Shown here one piece after another: positions 1 through 8,385 of a DNA stretch of 42,728 nt. This DNA is from Notoacmeibacter sp. (lineage in GTDB: Bacteria; Pseudomonadota; Alphaproteobacteria; Rhizobiales; Rhizobiaceae). Where the stretch lies: contig JAIOIW010000042.1 in NCBI GenBank assembly GCA_019912385.1, positions 1-42,728 of the forward strand, written 5' to 3'. Under the pieces are notes generated by a model that was not told the DNA's origin, searched no databases, and worked only from the letters and a program-made list of their open reading frames with translations. The number at the start of each line of letters is the position of its first letter. Position 1 is the stretch's first letter. Position numbers and translations under genes: made by a program.

Positions 1-36
1 ATCCCCGCCGACCACGCTTCTCTTTCTTCAATACCA

Positions 37-51
37 AATTGTCAAAGAACA
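37..51 (-). promoter_or_regulatory. boxA-like antitermination element of an rRNA leader
   Basis: On the minus strand this reads TGTTCTTTGACAATT, very close to the boxA consensus found in bacterial rRNA leaders (E. coli TGCTCTTTAACAAT). It lies about 155 nt downstream of the rRNA-type promoter at 206-235, in the same orientation, as expected for a ribosomal operon. The 16S gene itself must start to the left of base 1 and is not in the window. Family knowledge: boxA recruits the Nus antitermination factors that keep Rho from stopping the untranslated transcript. Confidence 0.75.
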
Positions 52-205
52 AGACCAAAACAAAAAGGTCTCCGTCCGGTCACCCGAACAACCCGGAACG
101 TCACCATCCCGGGAAAATGGAGTGTCGCTCACGCGGCTCTCGCAAGAAAAATCACAAGAGCGAAGTCTAGCGCCGCCAGCGGCGCACCGCCCTCGTGATG
201 ACCGG

Positions 206-235
206 CTTATAGGCCCCCCTTGATTTGCCTGTCAA
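206..235 (-). promoter_or_regulatory. Strong sigma-70-type promoter of a leftward rRNA operon
   Basis: Minus strand: TTGACA (235-230), an 18-bp spacer, then TATAAG (211-206). The -35 is a perfect consensus and the -10 matches four to five positions. Transcription would run leftward through about 200 nt of leader that holds a boxA at 37-51. No open frame of note lies between promoter and window edge. The stretch 1-419 holds only this promoter and leader, an 8-bp inverted repeat at 289-311 upstream of the -35, and the 5' region of the rightward dehydrogenase gene. Confidence 0.7.
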
Positions 236-419
236 CACGGATTTTCGAATTCGGCGATAATTTTTGCACTGCGAAAAAACATTTCGGCGGCGCGGTAATA
301 ACGACCGCGCCATTGCGCACCCCCGCCTGCCCTGACAAGACTTGTCCGACGACGCCTGGACCCGCTTTGGCCAAGCCCCGGGCTGGCCTGGCGGACGGGG
401 GCCCATGCCGGAGGACTTC

Positions 420-2048
420 ATGGCTGTACCGCATAACGAGTTGCAGGCCGATTGGGACTACATCATAGCCGGCGCGGGATCCGCCGGCTCGGTCCTCGCC
501 AACCGCCTGTCCGCCGATCCGGCCAACAAGGTGCTGTTGCTGGAAGGCGGTGGCCGGGACAACTGGATCTGGTTTCACATTCCCGTCGGCTATCTTTTCG
601 CGATGGGCAATCCGCGCGCCGACTGGTTGTACGTGACCGAGGCGCAGAACGGGCTCAACGGGCGCAAACTCCCCTACCCGCGCGGACGCGTCCTCGGCGG
701 CTGTTCGGCCATCAACGGCATGCTCTATCTCCGCGGCCAATCCGCCGACTACGATCACTGGCGCCAGCTCGGTCTTCCCGGCTGGTCCTGGAGCGATGTG
801 CTGCCGCTGTTCAGGGAAGTGGAAGACCACGCCGACGGCGCAGATGACTTTCACGGTGCGGGCGGCGAATGGCGCGTGGAGCATCCGCGTATCCGCTGGG
901 ACCTGCTCGACCGGATAGCCGATGCAGCCGAACAGGCCGGCATTCCCAGGGTCGACGACTTCAACACCGGCGACAATTTCGGGATCTCCTACTTCCAGGT
1001 GAACCAGAAGCGCGGGCGCCGCTGGAGCGCGTCGCGCGGCTTCCTCGATCCCGTGCGCCACCGAGCCAATCTGAAGATCGAAACCGGCGCACTTGTCGAT
1101 CGCGTCGTCGTCGAGGCCGGCAAGGCCATCGGGATCGCCTACCGCAAGGACGGCCGGGAAATCGTCGCGCGCGCCTCCGGCGAGGTGATTCTCGCCGCCG
1201 GCGCCGTCGCCTCACCGGCCATTCTCGAGCGGTCCGGCATCGGCAACGGCGAAATCCTGCGCGTCCAGGGCATCGAGACGGTCGCGCATCTGCCGGGCGT
1301 CGGCGAAAACCTGCAGGACCATCTGCAGATCCGGCCAATCTACCGGGTCGAGGGCATTCGCACGCTCAACACCGACTATCACAACCTTTTCCGCCGGGCG
1401 ATGATGGGCGTGAACTACGCCCTTTTCAGGCGCGGCCCGATGACGGCGGCACCCTCCCAGATGGGAGCCTTTGCCTATTCCGCGCCACACTACGACACAC
1501 CCAATGTCGAGTTCCATTTCCAGCCCATGTCGCTCGACAGCTGGGACTCCGGCCTGCATCCTTTTGCGGCATTCACGGCGAGCATCTGCAACCTGCGGCC
1601 GACCAGCCGCGGATCTGTGCATCTCAAGTCGGCCGATCCGCTGGATGCCCCGTCCATCTCGCCGAACTATCTGTCCACCGAGGACGACAGGCGCGTCGCC
1701 GTGGAATCGCTGAAACTCGCGCGCAGAATCGTCGCCCAGCCCGCGCTCGCCCCCTACAAACCTGAAGAATACAAGCCCGGCGCCCATATCCACTCGGACG
1801 AGGATCTGGTGGTCGCCGCCGGCGACATCGCCACGACCATCTTCCATCCGGTCGCGACCGCAAAGATGGGTCCGGCGGACGATGCCATGGCTGTTCTCGA
1901 CGAACGCCTGCGGGTGCGCGGGATATCGGGCCTTAGGGTTATAGACGCTTCGGCCATGCCGGAGATCACCTCTGGAAACACCAACTCGCCGACCATCATG
2001 ATCGCGACGAAGGGCGCCAGAATGGTGCTGGAGGATGCGCGAAGATAA
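420..2048 (+). CDS. GMC-family FAD-dependent oxidoreductase (alcohol/choline dehydrogenase-like)
   Basis: A 542-residue flavoprotein of the glucose-methanol-choline family. Members oxidise an alcohol to an aldehyde with FAD as the first acceptor; the substrate cannot be read from sequence. Visible: the dinucleotide-binding GAGSAG (residues 18-23), the PRGRVLGGCSAINGMLYLRG signature near residue 95, and the C-terminal catalytic pair His476 (in HPVATAKMG) and Asn522 (in SGNTNSPT). Length is normal for the family. I chose ATG 420 because GGAGGA sits at 410-415 at good spacing; ATG 405 and TTG 342 are in frame upstream but lack this. It stands alone, opposite the divergent rRNA promoter. BetA is the nearest named relative, but no betaine genes are nearby, so I give no symbol. 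Confidence 0.85.
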   Translation: MAVPHNELQADWDYIIAGAGSAGSVLANRLSADPANKVLLLEGGGRDNWIWFHIPVGYLFAMGNPRADWLYVTEAQNGLNGRKLPYPRGRVLGGCSAINGMLYLRGQSADYDHWRQLGLPGWSWSDVLPLFREVEDHADGADDFHGAGGEWRVEHPRIRWDLLDRIADAAEQAGIPRVDDFNTGDNFGISYFQVNQKRGRRWSASRGFLDPVRHRANLKIETGALVDRVVVEAGKAIGIAYRKDGREIVARASGEVILAAGAVASPAILERSGIGNGEILRVQGIETVAHLPGVGENLQDHLQIRPIYRVEGIRTLNTDYHNLFRRAMMGVNYALFRRGPMTAAPSQMGAFAYSAPHYDTPNVEFHFQPMSLDSWDSGLHPFAAFTASICNLRPTSRGSVHLKSADPLDAPSISPNYLSTEDDRRVAVESLKLARRIVAQPALAPYKPEEYKPGAHIHSDEDLVVAAGDIATTIFHPVATAKMGPADDAMAVLDERLRVRGISGLRVIDASAMPEITSGNTNSPTIMIATKGARMVLEDARR

Positions 2049-2134
2049 CCCTCAAGCCCGGCAATGCCGAATATCGGGCGCGGCGAACCGATGCCGCCGG
2101 AAAGCCGGCCTTGAAGGGGAGCGGGGGAGAAAAT

Positions 2135-2219
2135 TGGTGCGGTCGAGAAGACTCGAACTTCCACGGGTTGCCCCACAGCGACCTCAACGCTGCGCGTCTA
2201 CCAATTCCGCCACGACCGC
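2135..2219 (-). tRNA. tRNA-Leu (anticodon GAG), CCA encoded
   Basis: Read on the minus strand this folds as a class II tRNA: acceptor stem GCGGTCG/CGACCGC, discriminator A, and a genome-encoded CCA (complement of 2137-2135). The anticodon arm CAGCG-TTGAGGT-CGCTG gives anticodon GAG, which reads CUC/CUU leucine codons. The long variable arm and the T-arm (GTTCGAGTC) are present. At 85 nt it has the expected length for tRNA-Leu. Confidence 0.95.
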
Positions 2220-2257
2220 ACGCAACGAATAGGCCGGCGCATCGCCGGCAGGCGGGC

Positions 2258-2285
2258 ATGTAGCAAATAGGCAGCCGTGTTACAA
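2258..2285 (-). promoter_or_regulatory. Possible promoter of tRNA-Leu
   Basis: Minus strand: CTTGTAA as -35 (2286-2280), a 16-bp spacer, and CTACAT as -10 (2263-2258). This resembles the rhizobial CTTGAC/CTATAT consensus at about 40 nt upstream of the mature tRNA. A perfect 7-bp inverted repeat GCCGGCG-CAT-CGCCGGC (2233-2249) lies between promoter and tRNA. The match is partial. Confidence 0.4.
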
Positions 2286-2396
2286 GCCTGCCGCAGCAGC
2301 AATTTCGCGATAGTGGCGAAGCATCGCCGAACTGGACGCGAAAGCACAAAAGCGCGATATCTGTCGGTATATCGCAAAGCCAACGGACCGTGAGCG

Positions 2397-3107
2397 ATGA
2401 ACGAACGCATTGCCGTCAAGCAACCCTTTCTCGCCGTTCCCGGCACGCCGCCGGTCGAATGGCGAATCGCGCCCGGCCTGACGGACTATGAAGGGGCGCT
2501 GGCGGCGATGGAGGCGCGTGCCGATGCGATTCGGGCCGGTACGGCCGGCGAACTCGTGTGGTTGGTCGAACATCCCCCGCTTTATACCGCCGGCACCAGC
2601 GCGCGGCCTGCCGACCTGCTGACCCCAGGTCGATTTCCTGTCTTTGCAGCGGGCCGCGGCGGCGAATACACCTATCACGGGCCGGGCCAGCGTGTTGCCT
2701 ATGTCATGCTCGATCTGAAGCGCCGGCGTGAGGATGTCCGCGCCTTCGTCAGCGCGCTCGAAGACTGGATCATCGGCGCGCTCGCCCGATTCAACGTCAA
2801 GGGCGAACGCCGCGACGACCGTGTCGGCGTCTGGGTGGTGCGCCCGGACCGGCCGTCGCCGGCCAGCGGCGAACCGGCCGAGGACAAGATCGCGGCGATC
2901 GGTATACGGTTGCGCAAATGGGTCAGCTTTCACGGCATCGCCATCAATGTGGAACCGGACCTGGAACATTTTTCGGGGATCGTGCCCTGCGGCATTGCCG
3001 AGCACGGGGTCACCAGCCTGGTCGACCTCGGCCTGCCAGTGACGATGCACGATCTCGACATCGCGCTGAAAGCCTCGTTCGAAACGGTGTTCGGACCGGC
3101 AACCTAG
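2397..3107 (+). CDS. lipB: Lipoyl(octanoyl) transferase LipB
   Basis: Transfers octanoate from octanoyl-ACP to the lipoyl-domain lysine of 2-oxoacid dehydrogenases and the glycine cleavage H protein, the first step of lipoate assembly in the cytoplasm. The 236-residue length is normal. Visible: the [13 protein letters not shown] substrate loop (residues 87-99), Lys174 in [12 protein letters not shown], and the acyl-carrying Cys198 in [11 protein letters not shown]. These match the Lys/Cys dyad of the family. Functional partners are in the same window: lipA (6495-7469) inserts the sulfurs, and pdhB/pdhC carry the lipoyl domains. The gene is separated from the rest and followed 37 bp later by ggt on the same strand. 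The start is ATG 2397; GTG 2390 is not in frame. Confidence 0.95.
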   Translation: MNERIAVKQPFLAVPGTPPVEWRIAPGLTDYEGALAAMEARADAIRAGTAGELVWLVEHPPLYTAGTSARPADLLTPGRFPVFAAGRGGEYTYHGPGQRVAYVMLDLKRRREDVRAFVSALEDWIIGALARFNVKGERRDDRVGVWVVRPDRPSPASGEPAEDKIAAIGIRLRKWVSFHGIAINVEPDLEHFSGIVPCGIAEHGVTSLVDLGLPVTMHDLDIALKASFETVFGPAT

Positions 3108-3144
3108 GCGCACGACGCGGGCAAAGGCAGATCGGAAAACGACC

Positions 3145-4920
3145 ATGATGACTTTCCGCACCATAGCATCGGCCCTGATGCTTGCAGCGGCATTCGCTGC
3201 GCCGGCGATGGCGCAACAGGCCACGGACGCGGTCCAACCGGAGGCGGCGACCACTGCGCCGCGCCTTGTGCCCGAAGCCCACCCGGTCAGGGCAAGAAAC
3301 CACATGGTCGTCGCCGCCAATCCGCTGGCCGCGGCGGCAGGACTGGATATGCTCGAGCGCGGCGGCAGTGCCGCCGATGCGGTGCTCGCCGTGCAGAGCG
3401 TGCTGGGCCTCGTCGAGCCGCAATCATCGGGCCTGGGTGGCGGCGCCTTCCTGGTCTATTACGATGCCGCGAGTGGAAAGGTCACCACGATCGACGGACG
3501 CGAGACGGCACCGGCGGATGCCGGACCTGACCTCTTTCTTGATCTCGACGGCAAACCGCTGGGATTCTTCGATGCCGTGGTCGGCGGACGCTCGGTGGGC
3601 GTACCGGGTACCGTGCGGCTGCTGGAAATGCTGCACGACCGGTATGGCAAGCTCACCTGGGGACCGCAATTCGACGCCGCTATCAACCTTGCGCGCAATG
3701 GTTTCGACGTGTCGCCGCGCCTGGCCGGCCTACTCGAGGAAGACCGCGAACGCCTTGCCGCGCAACCCACGACTAAGCACTATTTTTTCGATCAGGCCGG
3801 CGAACCGCTCAAGGTCGGTTCGCTGCTCGTCAATCCCGACTACGCCGAGACGCTGGAGGCCCTCGTCCATGGCGGGGCTGACGCCTTCTACGAAGAAGCG
3901 ATCGCCGACCGGATCATCGATGCCGTTCGCCTCCACGACGGCAATCCGGGCAAACTCGCAATAGAAGACCTGAAGGCCTACCGCGCGCGCGAGCGCGCGC
4001 CCGTTTGCCATCCCTACCGCGCCTACCAGGTGTGCGGCATGGGACCGCCCTCCTCCGGCGCACTGACGATCGCCCAGATTTTGGGCATGGTCGCCGAATA
4101 CGACCTTGCCACGTTCGGTCCCGACGATCCGCAGGCTTTGCGCATCATCGGCGATGCGACCCGCCTCGCCTTCGCGGACCGCGGGCGCTACATGGCCGAT
4201 AGCGATTTCGTCGACATGCCGGTGGGACTGGCGGATCCCGGTTACCTGAAGGAACGCGCCAAACTGATCAATCGGCCCGATGCGCTGGAAAAGGACATGG
4301 TCAATCCGGGCGAGCCGCCATGGAAGAAGGCCGAACTGCGCATCGACGGAATCAATGCCTCCCTGCCCTCCACCTCGCATTTCGTCGTAGTCGACCGTCA
4401 AGGCAACGTCGCCTCCATGACGAGTTCGATCGAAAACGCGTTCGGTGCCCGCCTGATGGCGGCGGGCTTCCTGCTCAACAACCAGTTGACCGACTTCGAC
4501 TTCGTACCGCAGGGGACTGATGGCAAAGCCGTGGCGAATCGCGTCGAACCGGGAAAAAGGCCGCGTTCCTCGATGTCGCCGACCATCGTGCTGAAGGACG
4601 GAAAACCGGTTTTCGCGATCGGTTCGCCGGGCGGCAGCCGGATCATCCCCTACGTCGCCAACGCGCTGATCGCGCTGATCGACTGGAACATGAACATAGC
4701 GCAGGCCGTCTCGCTGCCGCATCTGGTCAATCGCTTCGGCACCTTCGACCTCGAGGCCGGGACCAATGCCGAGGCAATGGCTCCCGATCTTGAGGCCCTC
4801 GGCTACGAGACCGCGGTGCGCGACCTGAATTCCGGGCTCCATGGCATCGCGATCATGGCGGACGGCAGCATCGAGGGCGCTGCCGATCCGCGCCGCGAGG
4901 GTATCGCGCTGGGAAGATGA
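3145..4920 (+). CDS. ggt: Gamma-glutamyltransferase, exported
   Basis: Cleaves the gamma-glutamyl bond of glutathione and related compounds and hydrolyses it or transfers it to an acceptor, in the periplasm. An N-terminal signal peptide is clear (hydrophobic stretch, then APAMAQQ, residues about 1-24). The precursor cuts itself at the N-terminal Thr of the small subunit: here Thr410 in STSHFVVVD fits E. coli Thr391 (TTHYSVVD). The GGSR loop (SPGGSR) is present in the small subunit. At 591 residues it is full-length. Start ATG 3145 or 3148 (two adjacent ATGs). It follows lipB closely but the functions are not obviously linked. Confidence 0.92.
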   Translation: MMTFRTIASALMLAAAFAAPAMAQQATDAVQPEAATTAPRLVPEAHPVRARNHMVVAANPLAAAAGLDMLERGGSAADAVLAVQSVLGLVEPQSSGLGGGAFLVYYDAASGKVTTIDGRETAPADAGPDLFLDLDGKPLGFFDAVVGGRSVGVPGTVRLLEMLHDRYGKLTWGPQFDAAINLARNGFDVSPRLAGLLEEDRERLAAQPTTKHYFFDQAGEPLKVGSLLVNPDYAETLEALVHGGADAFYEEAIADRIIDAVRLHDGNPGKLAIEDLKAYRARERAPVCHPYRAYQVCGMGPPSSGALTIAQILGMVAEYDLATFGPDDPQALRIIGDATRLAFADRGRYMADSDFVDMPVGLADPGYLKERAKLINRPDALEKDMVNPGEPPWKKAELRIDGINASLPSTSHFVVVDRQGNVASMTSSIENAFGARLMAAGFLLNNQLTDFDFVPQGTDGKAVANRVEPGKRPRSSMSPTIVLKDGKPVFAIGSPGGSRIIPYVANALIALIDWNMNIAQAVSLPHLVNRFGTFDLEAGTNAEAMAPDLEALGYETAVRDLNSGLHGIAIMADGSIEGAADPRREGIALGR

Positions 4921-5006
4921 AAACCGAGCGACAGTGACATCATCGTGCCTTTGTTTGCTGCTTACCGGATTGGCGGAGAGGGGAACATGCGGGTCCGAGG
5001 CAAACG

Positions 5007-5261
5007 ATGAAAACAGCACTGGTTCTGATGACGATCCTCGGCTGCGACGACGCGGCCGTCCAATGCCACTACATCGAAGCGGTCGACCGGCAATGGGCTT
5101 CGATCCAGGCATGCGATGCCGACAGCGAATCGAATCTCGACCGGTTCATGCGCATGGACTACCCGGTCATCGTGGCTGTCTGCGAGACAACCACCGCCGG
5201 TACCGTGCCCGCGCCGGGCAAGCCGGCCGGAAACCACCGATGCGCAAATACCCGCTGGTGA
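5007..5261 (+). CDS. Small hypothetical protein, probably the N-terminal part of a frameshifted gene
   Basis: An 84-residue frame with an acceptable start (GAGG at 4998-5001, ATG 5007). The first 60 residues look like real protein: MKTALVLMTILGCDD, then a Cys-containing stretch and YPVIVAVCE. I recall similar short proteins of unknown function in Rhizobiales that continue for another 60-100 residues. Here the tail after residue 70 (GNHRCANTRW) looks like out-of-frame sequence, and a plausible continuation lies in the +1 frame up to 5499. No function can be assigned. It sits between ggt and the ion channel gene. Confidence 0.5.
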   Translation: MKTALVLMTILGCDDAAVQCHYIEAVDRQWASIQACDADSESNLDRFMRMDYPVIVAVCETTTAGTVPAPGKPAGNHRCANTRW

Positions 5262-5499
5262 CGATGTTCGACGGCCGAGCGTCGACATTCCGGCGGGGAA
5301 TGGAGAAAACGCGATCGGCCAGGAAACCCCTGCTCCAACAGGCGGACCTGCGTTGACCGAGCGCGTCCGCACGACGATTGAAAGGGCATTGCCGTCCATC
5401 GCCGATGCCAGGACACTGGCCGAGAAACCGGTTCATTTCGTCACGGACACTTATGCCTGGGTGGCGAAAAGGGTTCGTATGGGATCCGCCAAGGACTGA
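5226..5499 (+). pseudogene. Likely C-terminal part of the 5007 gene in the +1 frame
   Basis: In the frame +1 to the gene at 5007, codons from about 5226 to the stop at 5497-5499 encode a coherent tail: an acidic, Pro-rich linker, then TLAEKPVHFVTDTYAWVAKR near the end. The frame has no convincing start with a ribosome binding site of its own; TTG 5353 is the best internal option. Joining it to the 5007 frame by a single +1 shift near 5215-5240 would give about 164 residues. This may be a true mutation, a sequencing error or, less likely, programmed frameshifting. What I see is two abutting frames; that they are one gene is inference. Confidence 0.4.
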
Positions 5500-5505
5500 T
5501 GCAAA

Positions 5506-5937
5506 TCAGAAGTGCTCGCCGGTGTGGAACGGGCCAACCCGGGTCCCGGCCGCGACCAGGTAGGCGGTTGACCAGCCGATCAGCAGGAAGCCGTTGATTC
5601 CCTCCAGTCCGGCAAACAACCGCCATTCCGCATGCGGCACGATATCCCCGTATCCAAGGGTCGAAAAGGTGACGGTGGAAAAGTAGAGCGCGGTCTGGAA
5701 GTCGTCGAAGCTGCCGGTCACCATGTAGGCGCTGGCCCAGAGCCACACTTCAATCGTCATGACGCCAAGAATGCCCAGCACAATGGTGATCATGGCGAGC
5801 ACGCGGCTGCGTCGCCCGTGCATGCGAAACCGGTCGATCAGCCGGCTCATTGTATGGGTTATCGCGATCAGCCCAAAGGTGTGAATCAACACGGTCAGAC
5901 CGATCACAAATGAACCGGCCAACAGGTTTGCCAGCAT
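5506..5937 (-). CDS. Two-TM pore-loop ion channel (Ion_trans_2 type, probably K+)
   Basis: A 143-residue membrane protein. It has hydrophobic segments near residues 8-28, 46-72 and 113-130, and a pore loop with selectivity filter TLGYGD at 93-98, the K+ channel signature. The extra N-terminal helix and lack of a cytosolic regulatory domain are typical of small bacterial Ion_trans_2 proteins. Ion selectivity is inferred from the filter only. GGAGG lies just before ATG 5937. It is transcribed away from ratA/lipA on the same strand but 79 bp away from ratA, so it may be a separate unit or the operon's tail. Confidence 0.85.
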   Translation of the reverse strand: MLANLLAGSFVIGLTVLIHTFGLIAITHTMSRLIDRFRMHGRRSRVLAMITIVLGILGVMTIEVWLWASAYMVTGSFDDFQTALYFSTVTFSTLGYGDIVPHAEWRLFAGLEGINGFLLIGWSTAYLVAAGTRVGPFHTGEHF

Positions 5938-6016
5938 TTCGTCCTCCGCGACTCGGCACCGATGCGCGTGCTGCGCATGACCTTATGTCAAATCGGCGCC
6001 AGCCGGGAAAGCGCCA

Positions 6017-6490
6017 TCACCCCCCGGCAAACTCGACTCCGCCGCGTCCATACACCACGTCAGCACGTTTTTCGAAGGCATCGGTGAACATGCGGAAAGC
6101 CCGGTCGAACATCGCCCCCATCAGCGCGCCCAGGATGCGGCTCTTGAACTCGTAATCGATATAGAAATGGACAATGCAGGCATTGTCGCCGGCAGGTTCG
6201 AAGCGCCAACGGTTATCGAGATAGCGGAACGGTCCGTCGAGATACTTCACGTCAATCGCGTACTCGTCGGGTTTGAGCAGCACCTGGCTGGTGAAGGTCT
6301 CGCGAAGCGCCTTGTAGCCGACCGTCATGTCCGCGATACGAATCGTCCGCCCGTCGCGCTCGCGCGTCGAGCGCACCGAAAGCGCTTCGCACATCGGCAC
6401 GAAATCCGGATAGCGCTCGATGTCGCCGACCAGGGTGAACATGTTTGCCGCGCTGTGCGCGACCTTGCGGTAAGTCTCGAAGGTCGGCAT
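6017..6490 (-). CDS. START-domain coenzyme Q-binding protein, COQ10/RatA family
   Basis: A 157-residue START/polyketide-cyclase-like protein. The family's eukaryotic member Coq10 binds ubiquinone and supports its use in respiration; the E. coli member RatA was described as a toxin, and automatic annotation often carries that name over. Sequence features fit the family: SAANMFTLVGDIERYPDFVPMC-like opening (residues 13-34) and the amphipathic C-terminal helix with FDRAFRMFTDAFEKRA. ATG 6490 begins 4 bp after the lipA stop, so it is translated with lipA. This lipA-coq10 pairing is common in Rhizobiales. A respiratory quinone role is more likely than a toxin; there is no antitoxin partner. Confidence 0.85.
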   Translation of the reverse strand: MPTFETYRKVAHSAANMFTLVGDIERYPDFVPMCEALSVRSTRERDGRTIRIADMTVGYKALRETFTSQVLLKPDEYAIDVKYLDGPFRYLDNRWRFEPAGDNACIVHFYIDYEFKSRILGALMGAMFDRAFRMFTDAFEKRADVVYGRGGVEFAGG

Positions 6491-6494
6491 GTCG

Positions 6495-7469
6495 TTACGG
6501 CTGGCGCGCCTTTTCGGCCTGTCTGGCAGCGCGGGCCGCGCGCAACCGCTGGAAATCCTCTCCGGCATGGTGCGACGACCGGGTCAGCGGCGTCGCCGAA
6601 ACCATCAGGAACCCCTTGGACCAGGCCGCCGTCTCGTAGGATTTGAAAGCGTCGGGCGTGACATAGTCCATCACTTTGTGGTGCTTGCGCGTGGGCGCGA
6701 GGTATTGGCCGATGGTGATGAAGTCAACATCGGCCGAGCGCAGGTCGTCCATCAGTTGCAGCACTTCATTGCGCGTCTCGCCCAACCCCACCATGATCCC
6801 GGACTTTGTGAACATCGCCGGGTCGATTTCCTTGACCCGCTGCAGCAGGCGCATCGAATGGAAGTAGCGCGCGCCGGGGCGGACAGTCAGGTAGTTGGAT
6901 GCGACCGTTTCCAGGTTGTGATTGAACACGTCCGGCTTTGCCGCGACCACGATTTCAAGCGCACCGTCCTTGCGCAGGAAGTCGGGCGTGAGCACCTCGA
7001 TCGTCGTCTCCGGTGACACCCGCCTGACGGCGCCGATCACTTCTGCAAAATGCCGCGCTCCGCCATCTGCGAGGTCATCACGGTCAACCGATGTAATCAC
7101 GACGTGTGTCAGGCCCATCTGGCGCACGGCGTTGGCGACGTTTTCGGGTTCCTGCGCGTCCAGCGCGTTCGGTTTGCCGGTGATTACGTTGCAGAACGCG
7201 CAGGCGCGGGTGCAGATCTCGCCCATGATCATGAAGGACGCGTGCTTGCGGTCCCAGCACTCGCCGATATTCGGGCACCCCGCCTCCTCGCACACCGTGA
7301 CGAGATTGTTGTCCTTGACGATCGAGCGTGTCTCGAAATAGCCGCGCGAGGTAGGCGCGCGGACGCGAATCCAGTCCGGCTTGCGCTGGATCTCGTTTTC
7401 CGGGTTGTTCGCCTTTTCCGGGTGACGCGGCCGCGCCTTGTCCTTCAGCGTATCGACGATGGTGACCAT
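6495..7469 (-). CDS. lipA: Lipoyl synthase LipA (radical SAM)
   Basis: Inserts two sulfurs into protein-bound octanoate to make lipoate, using S-adenosylmethionine. All six cluster cysteines are visible: Cys60, 65 and 71 ([12 protein letters not shown]) for the auxiliary [4Fe-4S] cluster and Cys86, 90 and 93 (CTRACAFC) for the radical SAM cluster. The C-terminal RSSHHAGE motif with the conserved Ser is present. At 324 residues it is full-length. Start ATG 7469. It acts after LipB on the lipoyl domains of PdhB and PdhC in this window, and shares an operon with the downstream coq10/ratA gene (4-bp gap). The GlsB-type gene lies 25 bp upstream on the same strand. Confidence 0.97.
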   Translation of the reverse strand: MVTIVDTLKDKARPRHPEKANNPENEIQRKPDWIRVRAPTSRGYFETRSIVKDNNLVTVCEEAGCPNIGECWDRKHASFMIMGEICTRACAFCNVITGKPNALDAQEPENVANAVRQMGLTHVVITSVDRDDLADGGARHFAEVIGAVRRVSPETTIEVLTPDFLRKDGALEIVVAAKPDVFNHNLETVASNYLTVRPGARYFHSMRLLQRVKEIDPAMFTKSGIMVGLGETRNEVLQLMDDLRSADVDFITIGQYLAPTRKHHKVMDYVTPDAFKSYETAAWSKGFLMVSATPLTRSSHHAGEDFQRLRAARAARQAEKARQP

Positions 7470-7494
7470 TTTGAAAGTGTCCGATCGTTACGTT

Positions 7495-7773
7495 TCAACG
7501 GCGCCGCTGCGAGCGCCCGAAAAGCCAGAGTATGAGAATGGCGCCCAGCGTCGCAACGACGAGGTTGCCGAGAAAGCCATAGAAGGCGATGCCCAGAACG
7601 CCGGCCAGCGTGCCTCCGACAAAGGAACCGGCAATTCCCACCAGCACATTGGTCAGCAGACCATGATCGCGGTTCATCGCCCGCTCGGCGATATAGCCCG
7701 CCAGGAACCCGATGACGAGCATGCCGATGAAGCCCACGCCGGCCATTCCCATTATTCCGAATTCGCCTTGCAT
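7495..7773 (-). CDS. GlsB/YeaQ/YmgE-family small membrane protein
   Basis: A 92-residue, Gly-rich hydrophobic protein with three membrane segments (about residues 8-27, 40-60 and 65-85) and a basic tail (RSQRRR). This is the Transgly_assoc-type family, usually labelled stress-response membrane protein; no biochemical activity is established that I know of. The AGYIAER and GSFVGG stretches are typical. Start ATG 7773 with AAGGAA upstream. It sits 25 bp before lipA on the same strand and could be co-transcribed with it. Confidence 0.85.
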   Translation of the reverse strand: MQGEFGIMGMAGVGFIGMLVIGFLAGYIAERAMNRDHGLLTNVLVGIAGSFVGGTLAGVLGIAFYGFLGNLVVATLGAILILWLFGRSQRRR

Positions 7774-7867
7774 TCCGCTGTTCCTTGGCTCGAAGATCAG
7801 TGACAGATTTCATATGGCGGTTTTACGCGCCAGGATCAATCGATGCCCTAACCGCAGGCGCATGTCC

Positions 7868-8290
7868 TCAGCAATCATGCATATAGGTGAAGACGAGCGT
7901 ATCGGTCGCGTAGCGCCCGGTCGGCTGGCAGCGGTTGTATACTTCGCGGGTCCCGGTCATCGTCACCTGCAGCTGGTCGGCGCGCACCGGGCCCTCGACA
8001 AAATATTCCAGCGGCGAACCGGGGCAGTATTTGGAGAACACGCGCGCGGTGCCCGAATACCAGTTGCCGTCCTTGCGTCCGTCGAACAGCAATGTGCCGC
8101 GCACGACACCGGAGTTGCGTTGTTGGGCCTTGGGGTGCTCGTAATAGAACCATCGATGGTTGCCGCTGGCCTTGAGACGCATCAGCGAGCCATTGTGGTT
8201 CCAGCAACTGTCGGCGCGCGCCGCGCCAGGCACAAGTCCACCCATCATGGCAGCCATGACGGCAATGGACAGGAGAAATCGGGACATCAT
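7868..8290 (-). CDS. Small secreted protein of unknown function
   Basis: A 140-residue protein with a clear signal peptide (residues 1-26, ending PGAARA, cleavage before DSC). The mature part has four cysteines (near residues 29, 90, 121 and the C-terminal residue 140), suggesting disulfides in the periplasm. It also has aromatic-rich patches such as HRWFYYEHP and GTLLFDGRKDGNWYSGTARVF that look like beta-strands. I do not recognise a named family; similar short exported proteins exist in Rhizobiales. Start ATG 8290 (or 8287), preceded by GAGGAG. It lies between lpd and the GlsB-type gene on the same strand. No function is assigned. Confidence 0.75.
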   Translation of the reverse strand: MMSRFLLSIAVMAAMMGGLVPGAARADSCWNHNGSLMRLKASGNHRWFYYEHPKAQQRNSGVVRGTLLFDGRKDGNWYSGTARVFSKYCPGSPLEYFVEGPVRADQLQVTMTGTREVYNRCQPTGRYATDTLVFTYMHDC

Positions 8291-8385
8291 GCTTCTTCTC
8301 TCCTCACAGGGCGACAGCATCCACATCCATGATGCGCACATGATGGCACCAGGCACCATGAGCGCATTCGCATTTACCCCTCTTT

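Noticed and set aside
289-311. Terminator upstream of the rRNA promoter
   Set aside because: The 8-bp stem GGCGCGGT/ACCGCGCC is real, but the T-run begins about 10 bases beyond it and no gene on the minus strand ends there.
207-1061. Long open frame antisense to the GMC dehydrogenase
   Set aside because: High-GC codon bias opens antisense frames. The translation has no domain, and the sense strand has clear family motifs.
3730-5112. 460-codon open frame antisense to ggt
   Set aside because: Lies fully over a well-supported gene; composition is that of a shadow frame, with no start context.
6017-6490. RatA toxin of a toxin-antitoxin pair
   Set aside because: The name comes from automatic transfer. 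There is no antitoxin partner, and coupling to lipA and the START fold fit a ubiquinone-binding role better.
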